Assembly: GCF_030410375.1 (NCBI RefSeq)
Contig: NZ_JAUHHE010000016.1
Span: 1 to 64,000 of the forward strand
Length of the DNA stretch: 64,000 nucleotides
Direction: 5' to 3'
Origin: Zwartia vadi
Lineage (GTDB): Bacteria; Pseudomonadota; Gammaproteobacteria; Burkholderiales; Burkholderiaceae_B
Shown: positions 1 through 8,230 of the stretch, piece after piece
How positions within the stretch are numbered: position 1 is the first letter of the stretch
Layout of the letters: the number at the start of each line of letters is the position of its first letter
Position numbers and translations under genes: made by a program
The notes under the pieces: model-generated
What the model was told of the DNA's origin: nothing
Databases searched by the model: none
The model's input: the letters and a program-made list of their open reading frames with translations, nothing else

Positions 1-127
1 ATATTCACTATTACAACAACGACCGGATCAAGACAAAACTCAAAGGGCTGAGTCCTGTGCAATACAGAACTCAACCCTTGAGGCCCTAATCCGCTTTTAA
101 ACTGTCCAACTTTATGGGGTCAGTTCA
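1..127 (+). mobile_element. Right end of an IS3-family insertion sequence
   Basis: The first 127 bases are the 3' end of an insertion sequence whose body lies left of the window. They hold the last codons of an IS3-family transposase (3-89) and a terminal inverted repeat at about 102-127. Read inward on the minus strand, the repeat begins TGAACTGACCCC and continues into AAAGTTGGACAGT, which is the usual style of IS3-family ends. The element stops inside the membrane-protein gene that follows. The stop codon of that gene (TGA on the minus strand, 125-127) is made of the last three bases of the repeat. The left end and target duplication cannot be seen. Confidence 0.8.
3..89 (+). CDS. IS3-family transposase, C-terminal fragment (partial at left edge)
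   Basis: The last 28 codons of an OrfB/InsF-type DDE transposase are visible, ending in TAA at 87-89. The peptide contains YYNNDRIKTKLKGLSPVQYR, a hallmark of the C-terminal end of the integrase core in IS3-family transposases. The start and the DDE residues lie outside the window, so neither the subgroup nor intactness can be judged. The stop codon lies about 13 bases before the terminal inverted repeat, as expected for a complete right end. Confidence 0.8.
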   Translation: MHYYNNDRIKTKLKGLSPVQYRTQPLRP

Positions 128-796
128 ATCCACTGCTTTTTTATTTTCCCAAAGCTTTTCGAGGCGCAGCTGGATAAAACCGAAATTACCCAATACATAG
201 CCGATCATGATGCAAAAAATACCGATGTATTGATCTGCCCCCTTTTCAAACACACCCAAACCACCCATCTCAGAGGTGTAACCAATCATTCTCACAAGCA
301 GGCCCAGCAAAATGAATATCGCCATCCAAGCGATGAGCTTTCCACCTTTATTCTTATGTTCGGTATAAATAGACTGACTGATCAGCAAAAGATCCAAAGA
401 CATCAAGACAAGGTAAGCGTGTACCCAGTTCAACCGAAAAAACTCACTGGCATTAGAGTAAAAGAGAGCTGAAAAAACTGCCAGGTAAACGACCCCAATC
501 GCAGCGTAAACATAGGCTGTTCGGTAGATGTTTTTTGATATTTCCAGCCTGAGAGACAGTGAGCGAAAACTAAAACCGATCACAAAGAAAATATGCGCGA
601 ACAAAAAACTGAACAAGTCCGGAATGGCCCCTCTCAGACCGACAAACATAAACCCAAGGCTTGTACCCAGACCGCCTATGCACCACCAATAGACCTGTCG
701 ATCCCGTAGCTCGGACGTCGCAAAAAAAACTGCTGCAGGCAACAAAAAGAAAAAAAGTGCCAATATTAAAAATAGCGAAGCAATGTCGATATTCAA
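125..796 (-). pseudogene. Multi-TM membrane sensor module, probably a diguanylate cyclase truncated by the IS
   Basis: The 223-residue product is almost entirely hydrophobic, with about seven membrane segments (near residues 7-26, 36-55, 62-78, 91-112, 123-140, 155-173 and 188-206). It ends in a short charged helix. The start is TTG at 796, supported by AGGAA six bases upstream; an in-frame TAG precedes it. Polytopic N-terminal sensors of this kind are usually followed by a coiled linker and a GGDEF domain. Here the frame ends at 125-127, inside the terminal repeat of the IS3-family element, so the C-terminal output domain has been removed. The GGDEF assignment comes from general resemblance and is inference. 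The remaining gene may lie beyond the IS. Confidence 0.65.
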
Positions 797-944
797 AATG
801 GATTCCTAGACACGATGTATTTCTAAACTCGACGTGTTTCCATACCGGAAGTATTGGTAAAGTAATACGCATACAGTAATTGAAATAAACTGATATTGCA
901 GCATCTCTGACGACTTAGCCGGAAAAGTCGCGAACAAGCATTAA

Positions 945-1283
945 ATGCCACAGGACAACACGCAACAAATGAATGCCTACCTGATAGATCCCTCAAGCAG
1001 AGAAATTACAAAGATTGAATTAACCGATGGCGCGCAGCAAATCGCCTCACTCCTAGGGGCAAAAAGCGTTGATTTTGATGAAATTGACGATGGTGGAGAC
1101 CGCTTGTACTTTGATGAAGACTGCTTCATTAAAGCCAAACCAGGAGATGCGCGATTCAAGGTTGACAACTTGGCTCCGGTCTCTGGTGCCGGAATAATCT
1201 GTGGAGCAGAGTCGCCAAATGGCGTACTGCAACCAGTACGAACAGACTTGGCTACCTTGAATAAACGTCTACAGTTTATTTGA
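945..1283 (+). CDS. Conserved hypothetical protein, 112 residues
   Basis: This is a small soluble acidic protein with no signal peptide, membrane segment or metal motif. I do not recognise the family. It begins with a stretch typical of DUF3846-like small proteins (AYLIDPSSREITKIEL), but the match is not firm. Two starts are possible, 945 and 969; neither has a strong ribosome binding site. It converges on phoR with only three bases between the stop codons. It is divergent from the truncated membrane gene, with 148 bases between them. Confidence 0.55.
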   Translation: MPQDNTQQMNAYLIDPSSREITKIELTDGAQQIASLLGAKSVDFDEIDDGGDRLYFDEDCFIKAKPGDARFKVDNLAPVSGAGIICGAESPNGVLQPVRTDLATLNKRLQFI

Positions 1284-1286
1284 TGA

Positions 1287-2582
1287 TTAAACTAGCCGTT
1301 CTGGTGCAAATCTGAGCTTAAATGTACTGCCCTCACCTAAAACACTAGTAATCAAAAGCTGGGCGTTGTGGCGGGTGGCGATATGCTTGACAATCGCTAA
1401 ACCAAGGCCGGTCCCCCCAGTATCGCGTGAACGGCTGCCATCAACGCGATAAAACCGCTCAGTGATGCGTGGCAGATGAACTGGATCAATACCGGGACCC
1501 GTATCGGTTACAGAAAAAATACCGTGATGGCTGGGACTCAAGCTCCAAGACACAGTAATTTGACCACCCTCAGGCGTATAACGAATCGCATTAGAAATCA
1601 AATTGCTGAACGCTGAATGCAACTCACGACGCTCACCATAGACGGCCGTATCTGTCAGCACTTCAAAAACTATTTGATGACGACCCGCTGAAAGTGCTTC
1701 AGCGTCAATTTTCAAACTCGCCATCTCGGCCACAACATCAAACTCTTGCATGGGGGCAAACGATGTGTTGGCCTCCAGGTTGGCTAATGTCAACAAGTCC
1801 TCAACCAGACTTTTCATCCGAGATGATTGCTTCATCATCAGACCGAGATAACGGTTGCGCTGCTCAGCTGACAGCTCAATTGACTGCATCGTTTCAAGAA
1901 AACCGATCAATACCGTCAGGGGTGTCCGTATTTCATGTGATACGTTCGCCACAAAATCACGTCTCATCGCTTCTGTCTTTTGGAGATCAGTAACATCCTG
2001 AGCAATCAAGAGTAGTTGATCATCACCAAATGGAAAAACCTGAACTGAGATCGAAAGCTCATGGGCAAAACCCATTTTTGGAATAACAATTGGAAGCTCA
2101 AAACGACGCAGCGAGAGATAACTCACAAAATCGGGATTGCGTACCAAATAGCGAATGTCTTGAAGGCTGTCTTTGCGAAAATTTATCCCAAAGAAATTTT
2201 CAGCGCTTGCATTACACCACTCGATGTGCAGCTCATCGTCCAACATCACCACACCATTCGGCGATGCCTGAAAACCTTGAATAAAGCGATTGTGACGCGT
2301 TTCAAGCAAGTTGATCTGCGCGTGAGCGTCCTTCATGATGCGATCGATTTTTGAGAACGCATCTCCCCAAGCACCAGACGGTTGCGATGAAAATTGATTG
2401 CTATTGCTTAAAGATAATTTTTGTATTTTTTCAAGGAAAAAATATCCTCTCGCCAACGGAAATGCCATGACACCAATACCGGTAAGTAAACCAACATGCG
2501 TACCTGCAAATAATCCCAGTAACCAACCAAGAATAATTGCGATCAATACCCATACCAAAAATCTACCGAAATAAAGCTTCAT
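1287..2582 (-). CDS. phoR: Phosphate regulon sensor histidine kinase PhoR
   Basis: The 431-residue kinase autophosphorylates in phosphate limitation and passes phosphate to PhoB. Two closely spaced membrane helices (about 8-28 and 31-48) leave almost no periplasmic loop, as in PhoR, which senses through PstSCAB/PhoU. A PAS region follows at about 95-200. The HisKA box has SHEIRTP with the phosphorylated His at 216. The ATPase domain has ISNAIRYTP (N box), DTGPGI (G1) and GGTGLGLAI (G2). It lies 34 bases downstream of phoB in the same direction. Short loop, PAS domain and gene order together make the name secure. Confidence 0.93.
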   Translation of the reverse strand: MKLYFGRFLVWVLIAIILGWLLGLFAGTHVGLLTGIGVMAFPLARGYFFLEKIQKLSLSNSNQFSSQPSGAWGDAFSKIDRIMKDAHAQINLLETRHNRFIQGFQASPNGVVMLDDELHIEWCNASAENFFGINFRKDSLQDIRYLVRNPDFVSYLSLRRFELPIVIPKMGFAHELSISVQVFPFGDDQLLLIAQDVTDLQKTEAMRRDFVANVSHEIRTPLTVLIGFLETMQSIELSAEQRNRYLGLMMKQSSRMKSLVEDLLTLANLEANTSFAPMQEFDVVAEMASLKIDAEALSAGRHQIVFEVLTDTAVYGERRELHSAFSNLISNAIRYTPEGGQITVSWSLSPSHHGIFSVTDTGPGIDPVHLPRITERFYRVDGSRSRDTGGTGLGLAIVKHIATRHNAQLLITSVLGEGSTFKLRFAPERLV

Positions 2583-2616
2583 GCATCCTTACCATCTAAA
2601 GAGCGATCAACAGCGA

Positions 2617-3348
2617 TTATTCGCTGTCAATGCTCACAGCCGTTGGATTTCTTGTGGCCCGATACCCGACCCCCCTAACCGTTTCAATATACACATCGCA
2701 CTTGGCTACAGCCAAGGCAACACGCAGTCGTCTAATATGCACATCAACCGTGCGCTCTTCGATAAAGACTTCGTTACCCCAAACCTGATCAAGCAACTGA
2801 GTGCGTGAGTGAACTCTTTCGGGAGCGCCCATCAAAAACTGCAAGAGACGAAATTCAGTCGGACCAATGATAATCTCTCGACGAGGCGATTGGGGCCACT
2901 CGGCAGTGACTCGATGCGTCACCGGATCCAACCTCAAGGCACCCAAAACCATCAAATCAGCATTAGTCGGCACACGACTATGACGTCTAAGGAGCGCATT
3001 GACTCTAGCGACTAGCTCTTTAGTCGAGAACGGCTTAGTCATGTAGTCGTCCGCTCCCGCATCCAGCCCCTGGACTTTATCCGCCTCTTCGCTCTTGGCA
3101 GTCAACATCAAAATTGGGATTACAGCGGTACGTTCGTTGGCGCGTAGCTCTTTGGCATATTGAACACCGGACTTACCAGGCAGCATCCAATCCAAAATCA
3201 TCAAGTCTGGTAATGAGTCTCTCATTGTGAGGTTCGCTTCCTCAGTCTGAAAAGCTTGTAAGACCTCGTATCCAGCATGCGTTAAATTAACAGCGATCAG
3301 TTCAGAAATGGAAAGTTCGTCTTCAACAATCAAGATGCGATGTGACAT
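2617..3348 (-). CDS. phoB: Phosphate regulon response regulator PhoB
   Basis: This OmpR/PhoB-class regulator of 243 residues binds Pho boxes when phosphorylated by PhoR. The receiver domain begins MSHRILIVEDE, with the phosphoacceptor Asp53 in LILDWMLPGKSG and the conserved Lys in MLTAKSEE. The C-terminal winged helix (about 150-235) contains RTVDVHIRRLR and ends RGVGYR. I place the start at 3348, because upstream codons would overlap the end of phoU and add a tail absent from the family. The stop of phoU is seven bases upstream, so the genes are probably translationally coupled. Its likely targets, tandem Pho boxes, lie at 6451-6512. Confidence 0.94.
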   Translation of the reverse strand: MSHRILIVEDELSISELIAVNLTHAGYEVLQAFQTEEANLTMRDSLPDLMILDWMLPGKSGVQYAKELRANERTAVIPILMLTAKSEEADKVQGLDAGADDYMTKPFSTKELVARVNALLRRHSRVPTNADLMVLGALRLDPVTHRVTAEWPQSPRREIIIGPTEFRLLQFLMGAPERVHSRTQLLDQVWGNEVFIEERTVDVHIRRLRVALAVAKCDVYIETVRGVGYRATRNPTAVSIDSE

Positions 3349-3355
3349 GTCCGAA

Positions 3356-4063
3356 TTATTCCTCAGCGGCACGTTTATGCAACTCGTTTTTGGGTGAGTG
3401 CCTGACATCGTAACCACCCACCACGTAAATCACGAATTCGGCGATATTTTTTGCATGATCGCCAATGCGCTCGATTGACTTTGCAATGGTCAGCATATCC
3501 AGACCAGTCGCGATCGTCTGAGGATCCTCTGTCATATAGGATGTGAGCTTACGTACAAAAGCTCGGAATTCTTCATCGATTTGCCTGTCATCAAGCACAA
3601 TCTCAACCGCGGCATCTCTGTCCAATCGTGCGAACGAATCCAAACTCTGACGCAGCTGCTTGAGGGCAAGCTGTCCGGAAATAATAATTTCTGCTACGTT
3701 GATTTTATGTTCGGCACCGCTTCGAATAATCCGTCGCGTGCGTTTAGCTACCTTTTCCGCCTCATCACCGGCACGCTCAAGATTAGTGATGGCTTTGGAT
3801 ACTGCCATGACTAAACGCAGGTCTCTGGCTGTAGGCTGTCTTCTCGCGATGATTTCGGTACATGCCGAATCAATCTCGATTTCCTTCGTGTTAATCGTTT
3901 TCTCACGATCAATCACCACTTTGCACAATTCGATATCCATTTCCGCAAACGCCCGGGTCGCATCCAGGATCTGAGACTCAACCATGCCACCCATTTCAAG
4001 CAGACTGCTGCAAAGAGCTTTGAGTTCAGAATCGAACTGAGATGAAAGGTGTTTATCAGCCAT
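3356..4063 (-). CDS. phoU: Phosphate signalling regulator PhoU
   Basis: The 235-residue all-helical protein couples the Pst transporter to PhoR and represses the Pho regulon when phosphate is plentiful. It has the two repeated three-helix PhoU domains. One carries ERAGDEAEKVAKR at about 95-107 and the second ERIGDHAKNIAEF near 200, the paired E-x-x-GD metal-binding motifs of the family. It is first in the phoU-phoB-phoR run. The pst genes are not in the window; in many Burkholderiales they lie just upstream of phoU, so here they have been separated or lost from this place. Confidence 0.93.
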   Translation of the reverse strand: MADKHLSSQFDSELKALCSSLLEMGGMVESQILDATRAFAEMDIELCKVVIDREKTINTKEIEIDSACTEIIARRQPTARDLRLVMAVSKAITNLERAGDEAEKVAKRTRRIIRSGAEHKINVAEIIISGQLALKQLRQSLDSFARLDRDAAVEIVLDDRQIDEEFRAFVRKLTSYMTEDPQTIATGLDMLTIAKSIERIGDHAKNIAEFVIYVVGGYDVRHSPKNELHKRAAEE

Positions 4064-4142
4064 GAAATTTCCTGTTAACTGAAACCGCTATAGAAGCGAT
4101 TAAGAAATGAAGTAAATGTAAAAGACACATTAACTTCTCAAT

Positions 4143-4160
4143 ATTTCAATTTGATGACGG
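4143..4160 (-). promoter_or_regulatory. Weak Pho-box-like repeat upstream of phoU
   Basis: On the minus strand this reads CCGTCAT, four bases, then TTGAAAT. The spacing of two 7-mers by four bases fits a Pho box, but only the first unit matches the consensus CTGTCAT well. It lies 80-97 bases upstream of the phoU start, a suitable distance for autoregulation. It is much weaker than the boxes between phoX and olsB. Confidence 0.3.
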
Positions 4161-4170
4161 ACGCATTCCC

Positions 4171-6390
4171 CTACAGTCCGATCACCCCTCCATCCACTCG
4201 CTGTATCATAATCGTAGCTGAGCGTGGCCGGCCAGGCGGACCGTAGCCTCGGTTACCGGGCCATGCACTTTGCAGGTCAAACTGCCCAGCGTTTCCTAAA
4301 GGAGCTGTTTTCTCTCCGGGATGTTGAATATTTACAAACAGCGTCCTTCCATCAGCAGTTTCTGCCAAACCGGTTACCTCGGCTCCCTTTGGAGCAACTA
4401 AGAATCGCTTTAGCCTCGCATCGCCGAGCGTAGAACCGATAAAAGTTTCCTGTTGACCCTCTAACTTTTTATCTTCAATCAGCATCGAGTTAGCGACTGT
4501 CACCTTATTGCCGTCTCCTACGGATCCCGGAATGGCAGCCAACATCATGCAATTCGATTCATCGGTCATCGCACTGTCGTCCGTCTGAATCCAACAAATG
4601 CCTGTTGCACGACTAAACCATACTCCGTCTGGAGACGAAAAACTATTCATTGATGATAATTTTGAAATATTCGAGACTGGGTCGTCGTCCTCCGCTCCGA
4701 AAAGAAAGATATCCCACGAAAACATCTTTGCGCTGGCACGCAAATCATGCTCGCGAAAACGAATAATGTGTCCATTTGGATTGCCTGATCCCATTTTCCC
4801 ATCTGTATCTTTATACGCCCGTGGGTTGGCCGCATTTACCTTAGAAGGGGTGCGATTCTTAGCATTGTTATTTGTTAGCGCAAAGTACACATCTCCGTTC
4901 CGGTGATTCACCGCCCCCCACTCAGGCCGATCCATGGGTGTCGCGCCAACAGCATCCGCTGCGAACCGTGCATGCACGAGAACGTCTGCCTGATTAGCGA
5001 AATGGTAAATATCAAATGCTCGAATCTTGGGATCTTGGAAATCAAGCTCCAACCATTCGCCCCTCCCGTCATCATTAAATCGAGCAGCATATAGTTTCCC
5101 GGCGTTCAAATACTTGTCACCCACACGTGTCCCACCACCAATATCTGCAGGATCCCATACTGCTTCAGTCACAAACTTGTAAATGTACTCGTTACGAGAA
5201 TCACAGCCCATGTAAAAAGCAATAGGTTCGCCTGGCTTTGGCTCGCTACAAACCGCAGCCTCATGCGCAAAACGTCCCATCGAAGTGCGCTTGACCGGCA
5301 TCGAGTTTGGATCAATAGGATCAATTTCCAAATTAAAACCAAACGTGTTGATCTCCTGACGGAAATCATTTTCAGGTCTGTCACTCAACGCTGCGATGTT
5401 CCAACGAGAAAATCGGTTGTTTTCATCAGAAACAGTGTGCCAACCTTGGCTAAAAGCCTTGTTAAGAGATGTATTCAAAGGCTGAGAAGCGGCACCATAG
5501 CGCCTGAGAGCAGCGACTTGCTTTGGCAGCAGGGGTAACGATTCAGAACTAATTTGAAAATACTTTGCCCAGTTTTCCTCACAAGTCAGGTATGTACCCC
5601 ATGGCGTTTTGCCATGGCCGCAATTATTCAACGTACCACGACTGGATCGACCAGTAGGGTCAAATGCAGTTTTCATGAAATGATGAATTTGATTTTGATG
5701 CGAGGCGGAAGCACCGATCAATACAGTCGTCTCGGGTGTGATGCGCCGATTGAGATGACTATCCACTCGATACTTCCAGTTATTTTCCTCAAGCACCAAC
5801 TCGACGATCGACACACCATGTAAATTCATTTCCTTAATGACCTCATCCCGGGGTCTTTTGCCTAGATCCCATGAGCCAAATTGGTCAAACTTTTTTCCCT
5901 GTACGCTAGCTGATGTTTGACCTTTTGAATGGATGAAATGTGCGTCCGCAGAGCTTTCATGATTGACGCAAAGAACAGCTCGATTCGTAGCTTCGACCGA
6001 ATAACGTCCTTTTTCGTCGATATAAAACAACTCCATGCCATCGTGATGATCGCCGATCCGACCTGACCAGTCGTCCTTTTCAGTGCCCTGATTAGAATAT
6101 GCGGGCACATCCGACCGTATCGAATCGCCCGTTGCATGCAAAATCGTGTAACGGTATCCCGGCGGTAACAACACATCGTCAAGCAAACTTTTTTGTACTG
6201 CATCAAACTCAAGAGATGCGCGCAAGCCAACAGCATCACTCGATGCCCATGCGGTTTTCAAGGAATCCGGGAGCACGGCGAGAGCACTCAGGCCCAACCC
6301 GCCTTTTATAAAATGACGACGAGTCGGGCTCTTCAATGCAGTATTTAATATCGACTGGAAGCACGCATTCCGGCGTATTTTTCTCATCAC
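4171..6390 (-). CDS. phoX: PhoX-family alkaline phosphatase, Tat-exported
   Basis: The 739-residue DUF839/PhoX enzyme hydrolyses phosphate esters outside the cytoplasm, using calcium and iron in characterised members. The N-terminus carries a twin-arginine signal, TRRHFIKGG (Arg24-Arg25), followed by a hydrophobic stretch and a likely cleavage site after TAWA. Family blocks include the CGHGKTPWGTYLTCEENW segment near the middle and GRFAHEAA further on. The start at 6390 keeps the whole Tat signal. The promoter region holds a minus-strand Pho box (6451-6468), so expression should rise in phosphate starvation. It follows phoU on the same strand but has its own promoter. Confidence 0.92.
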   Translation of the reverse strand: MMRKIRRNACFQSILNTALKSPTRRHFIKGGLGLSALAVLPDSLKTAWASSDAVGLRASLEFDAVQKSLLDDVLLPPGYRYTILHATGDSIRSDVPAYSNQGTEKDDWSGRIGDHHDGMELFYIDEKGRYSVEATNRAVLCVNHESSADAHFIHSKGQTSASVQGKKFDQFGSWDLGKRPRDEVIKEMNLHGVSIVELVLEENNWKYRVDSHLNRRITPETTVLIGASASHQNQIHHFMKTAFDPTGRSSRGTLNNCGHGKTPWGTYLTCEENWAKYFQISSESLPLLPKQVAALRRYGAASQPLNTSLNKAFSQGWHTVSDENNRFSRWNIAALSDRPENDFRQEINTFGFNLEIDPIDPNSMPVKRTSMGRFAHEAAVCSEPKPGEPIAFYMGCDSRNEYIYKFVTEAVWDPADIGGGTRVGDKYLNAGKLYAARFNDDGRGEWLELDFQDPKIRAFDIYHFANQADVLVHARFAADAVGATPMDRPEWGAVNHRNGDVYFALTNNNAKNRTPSKVNAANPRAYKDTDGKMGSGNPNGHIIRFREHDLRASAKMFSWDIFLFGAEDDDPVSNISKLSSMNSFSSPDGVWFSRATGICWIQTDDSAMTDESNCMMLAAIPGSVGDGNKVTVANSMLIEDKKLEGQQETFIGSTLGDARLKRFLVAPKGAEVTGLAETADGRTLFVNIQHPGEKTAPLGNAGQFDLQSAWPGNRGYGPPGRPRSATIMIQRVDGGVIGL

Positions 6391-6450
6391 TGAATCCTTA
6401 TTTTTAACCGATCACACTGCATATTTGATCACTTAGTAAACGTGAAAAAA

Positions 6451-6468
6451 ATGACAAACGCGTGACAA
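6451..6468 (-). promoter_or_regulatory. Pho box for phoX
   Basis: On the minus strand the sequence reads TTGTCAC, GCGT, TTGTCAT: two 7-mers matching CTGTCAT/C separated by exactly four bases, followed by four T and a third degraded unit TTCACGT. This is the canonical PhoB dimer site. It ends 61 bases upstream of the phoX start and points toward phoX. Confidence 0.85.
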
Positions 6469-6472
6469 CATA

Positions 6473-6512
6473 TCGTCATGAATTCTTCATGAGATCGTCA
6501 TAGGATTGACAT
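6473..6512 (+). promoter_or_regulatory. Tandem Pho boxes for the olsB-phn operon
   Basis: Four 7-mers lie at exact 11-base spacing: TCGTCAT (6473), TCTTCAT (6484), TCGTCAT (6495) and TTGACAT (6506), each separated by four bases. This is two adjacent PhoB sites in the direction of olsB, ending 43 bases before its ATG. Only four bases separate this array from the phoX box, so a single PhoB-occupied patch may serve both promoters. Confidence 0.85.
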
Positions 6513-6555
6513 CTGAATATTTGATCATCCTGATATTCACGGGAGATCAAAAAGA

Positions 6556-7329
6556 ATGCTGATTCAAGTCCACGTTGAAAGAAATTCGACCGTACACGCG
6601 CCGAAAATAAGTAAAAATTTATCTGTGAAGCTTGCGCAAACAGACACAGAAATTGAAGAAGCGCAACGACTCAGACACACTGTATTCAGCGGGGAATATG
6701 GTGCAATTTTTAGCTGCCAAAGTACGGACATCGACGAGGACAAATATGACCGCTGGTGCGATCACTTGATCGTACGCGATCACACAACAAATCGAGTAGT
6801 AGGAACCTATAGAGTGCTTAGACCAGAGCAGGCTATTCACGCAGGTGGATACTATTCGGAATCGGAGTTCGATCTAACAGATCTAAACCCCATCCGCGAT
6901 CAGATTGTTGAGTTTGGGCGCGCATGCATCGACTCCGCATACAGGAACGGTCCCACTCTGATGATGCTGTGGTCCGGGCTATCAGAAATCATCAGATCGA
7001 AAAATTATCAATATGTTTTAGGTTGCGCAAGCGTCAGCTTGCGAGATGACGGAGTAACCGCATCAGAAGTATGGCGAAGTGTGCGCGACACTTTAACGAT
7101 CGATCAACAATGGAGCGTCACACCTCACTATCCATACCCAGTTGAACAGGTCAACCCAGAACTTCCTGCAAAGATTCCACCTCTTATTGAAGGCTACCTC
7201 AAACTGGGTGTCAAAGTTTGTGGCAATCCTGCCTGGGACCCCGATTTCAATACCGCAGATTTTCCGATGCTTCTGAATGTTAAGCAGATGAACGCTCGCT
7301 ACAAAAAACGTCTTGGTTTCGAACCATAA
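6556..7329 (+). CDS. olsB: OlsB-like N-acyltransferase (ornithine lipid synthesis)
   Basis: The 257-residue GNAT-fold protein of the acyltransferase-5 family probably transfers a 3-hydroxyacyl group from ACP to ornithine, giving lyso-ornithine lipid. Family features are the RLRHTVFSGEYGA block near residues 35-47 and IVEFGRACIDSAYR followed by LMMLWSGL near the middle. ATG at 6556 has GGGAGA ten bases upstream. The partner O-acyltransferase OlsA is not in the window. Ornithine lipids replace phospholipids in phosphate starvation, which fits the Pho boxes in front. Related GNAT families make N-acyl amino acids or acyl-homoserine lactones. Context favours OlsB. Confidence 0.78.
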   Translation: MLIQVHVERNSTVHAPKISKNLSVKLAQTDTEIEEAQRLRHTVFSGEYGAIFSCQSTDIDEDKYDRWCDHLIVRDHTTNRVVGTYRVLRPEQAIHAGGYYSESEFDLTDLNPIRDQIVEFGRACIDSAYRNGPTLMMLWSGLSEIIRSKNYQYVLGCASVSLRDDGVTASEVWRSVRDTLTIDQQWSVTPHYPYPVEQVNPELPAKIPPLIEGYLKLGVKVCGNPAWDPDFNTADFPMLLNVKQMNARYKKRLGFEP

Positions 7330-7359
7330 ACTTAGAAATTCGGAAGAGGAATCTACCGC

Positions 7360-8217
7360 ATGCAATCCAATCTTCTTAATATCAGTCATGTGTCAAAGAC
7401 ATTCAAAACTCACTCTCTGAATCATTCGCAAAAATTTCTGGCCGTTGATGATGTGAGTTTATCAATTGATAAAGGAGAGGCTGTCGCACTACTCGGAGCT
7501 TCTGGTTCGGGTAAATCGACTCTCATTCGCTTACTTTGCGGACTTGAAAAAATTGATCCAGACCGGGGTTCAATCCTTGTCAATGGTAGATCCTTTTACA
7601 AAGGAAGCACTTTTTCACCTGATATTCGGTCGATCAGAAATACGATAGGCGTTGTCTTTCAGCAATTCAATTTAGTCGGTCAACTCGATGTCATTACCAA
7701 TGTTTTAATTGGCTGTTTAGCCAACAAGTCAAATCTTGATATCGCTTTCAAACGTTTCACAGAAGCGGAAAGAGTCGCCGCACTCGAATGTCTCGACAAA
7801 GTCGGACTCGGACCTCAAGCCTATCAGCGCGCATCGACGCTGTCAGGTGGGCAGCAGCAAAGGGTTGCTGTAGCTCGTGCACTTCTCAAGGGATCTGAAG
7901 TTCTTCTGGCTGACGAGCCTGTGGCCTCTCTAGATCCAACTTCTGCGAAAAAAGTCATGGATATTCTATTTGGGCTCACAAAAGATCTTGGCATGACATT
8001 GCTGGTTAGCCTCCATCAAATTTCAATAGCAAAAGCTTACTGTCACAGAGCTTTGGGGATGAAAAAAGGAAAGCTGATCTATGACGGACCATCTTCTGAG
8101 CTGTCTGCTCAGCGACTTGAAAATTTATATGGCGCAGATGCAGAAGAAATAATCACAGACGCATACCCTATCGCCTTCACGGCGCCAAGGTTACACCCCT
8201 CATTAATTAATGCTTAA
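7360..8217 (+). CDS. phnC: Phosphonate ABC transporter ATP-binding protein
   Basis: This 285-residue ATPase energises phosphonate import. It has a Walker A motif GASGSGKS (residues 46-53), Q loop near FQQFNLVG, signature LSGGQQQR (161-168), Walker B VLLADEP (181-187) and a switch His in VSLHQ. It lies 30 bases after olsB, with GGAAGAGG as ribosome binding site, and 13 bases before phnD. The order PhnC-PhnD-PhnE and the downstream phosphonatase identify the substrate class. Confidence 0.92.
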   Translation: MQSNLLNISHVSKTFKTHSLNHSQKFLAVDDVSLSIDKGEAVALLGASGSGKSTLIRLLCGLEKIDPDRGSILVNGRSFYKGSTFSPDIRSIRNTIGVVFQQFNLVGQLDVITNVLIGCLANKSNLDIAFKRFTEAERVAALECLDKVGLGPQAYQRASTLSGGQQQRVAVARALLKGSEVLLADEPVASLDPTSAKKVMDILFGLTKDLGMTLLVSLHQISIAKAYCHRALGMKKGKLIYDGPSSELSAQRLENLYGADAEEIITDAYPIAFTAPRLHPSLINA

Positions 8218-8230
8218 TCATGGAGAAATT

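Noticed and set aside
4084-4102. Hairpin AACCGC...GCGATT near phoU
   Set aside because: Six bp including a wobble pair and no T-tract; not a convincing terminator.
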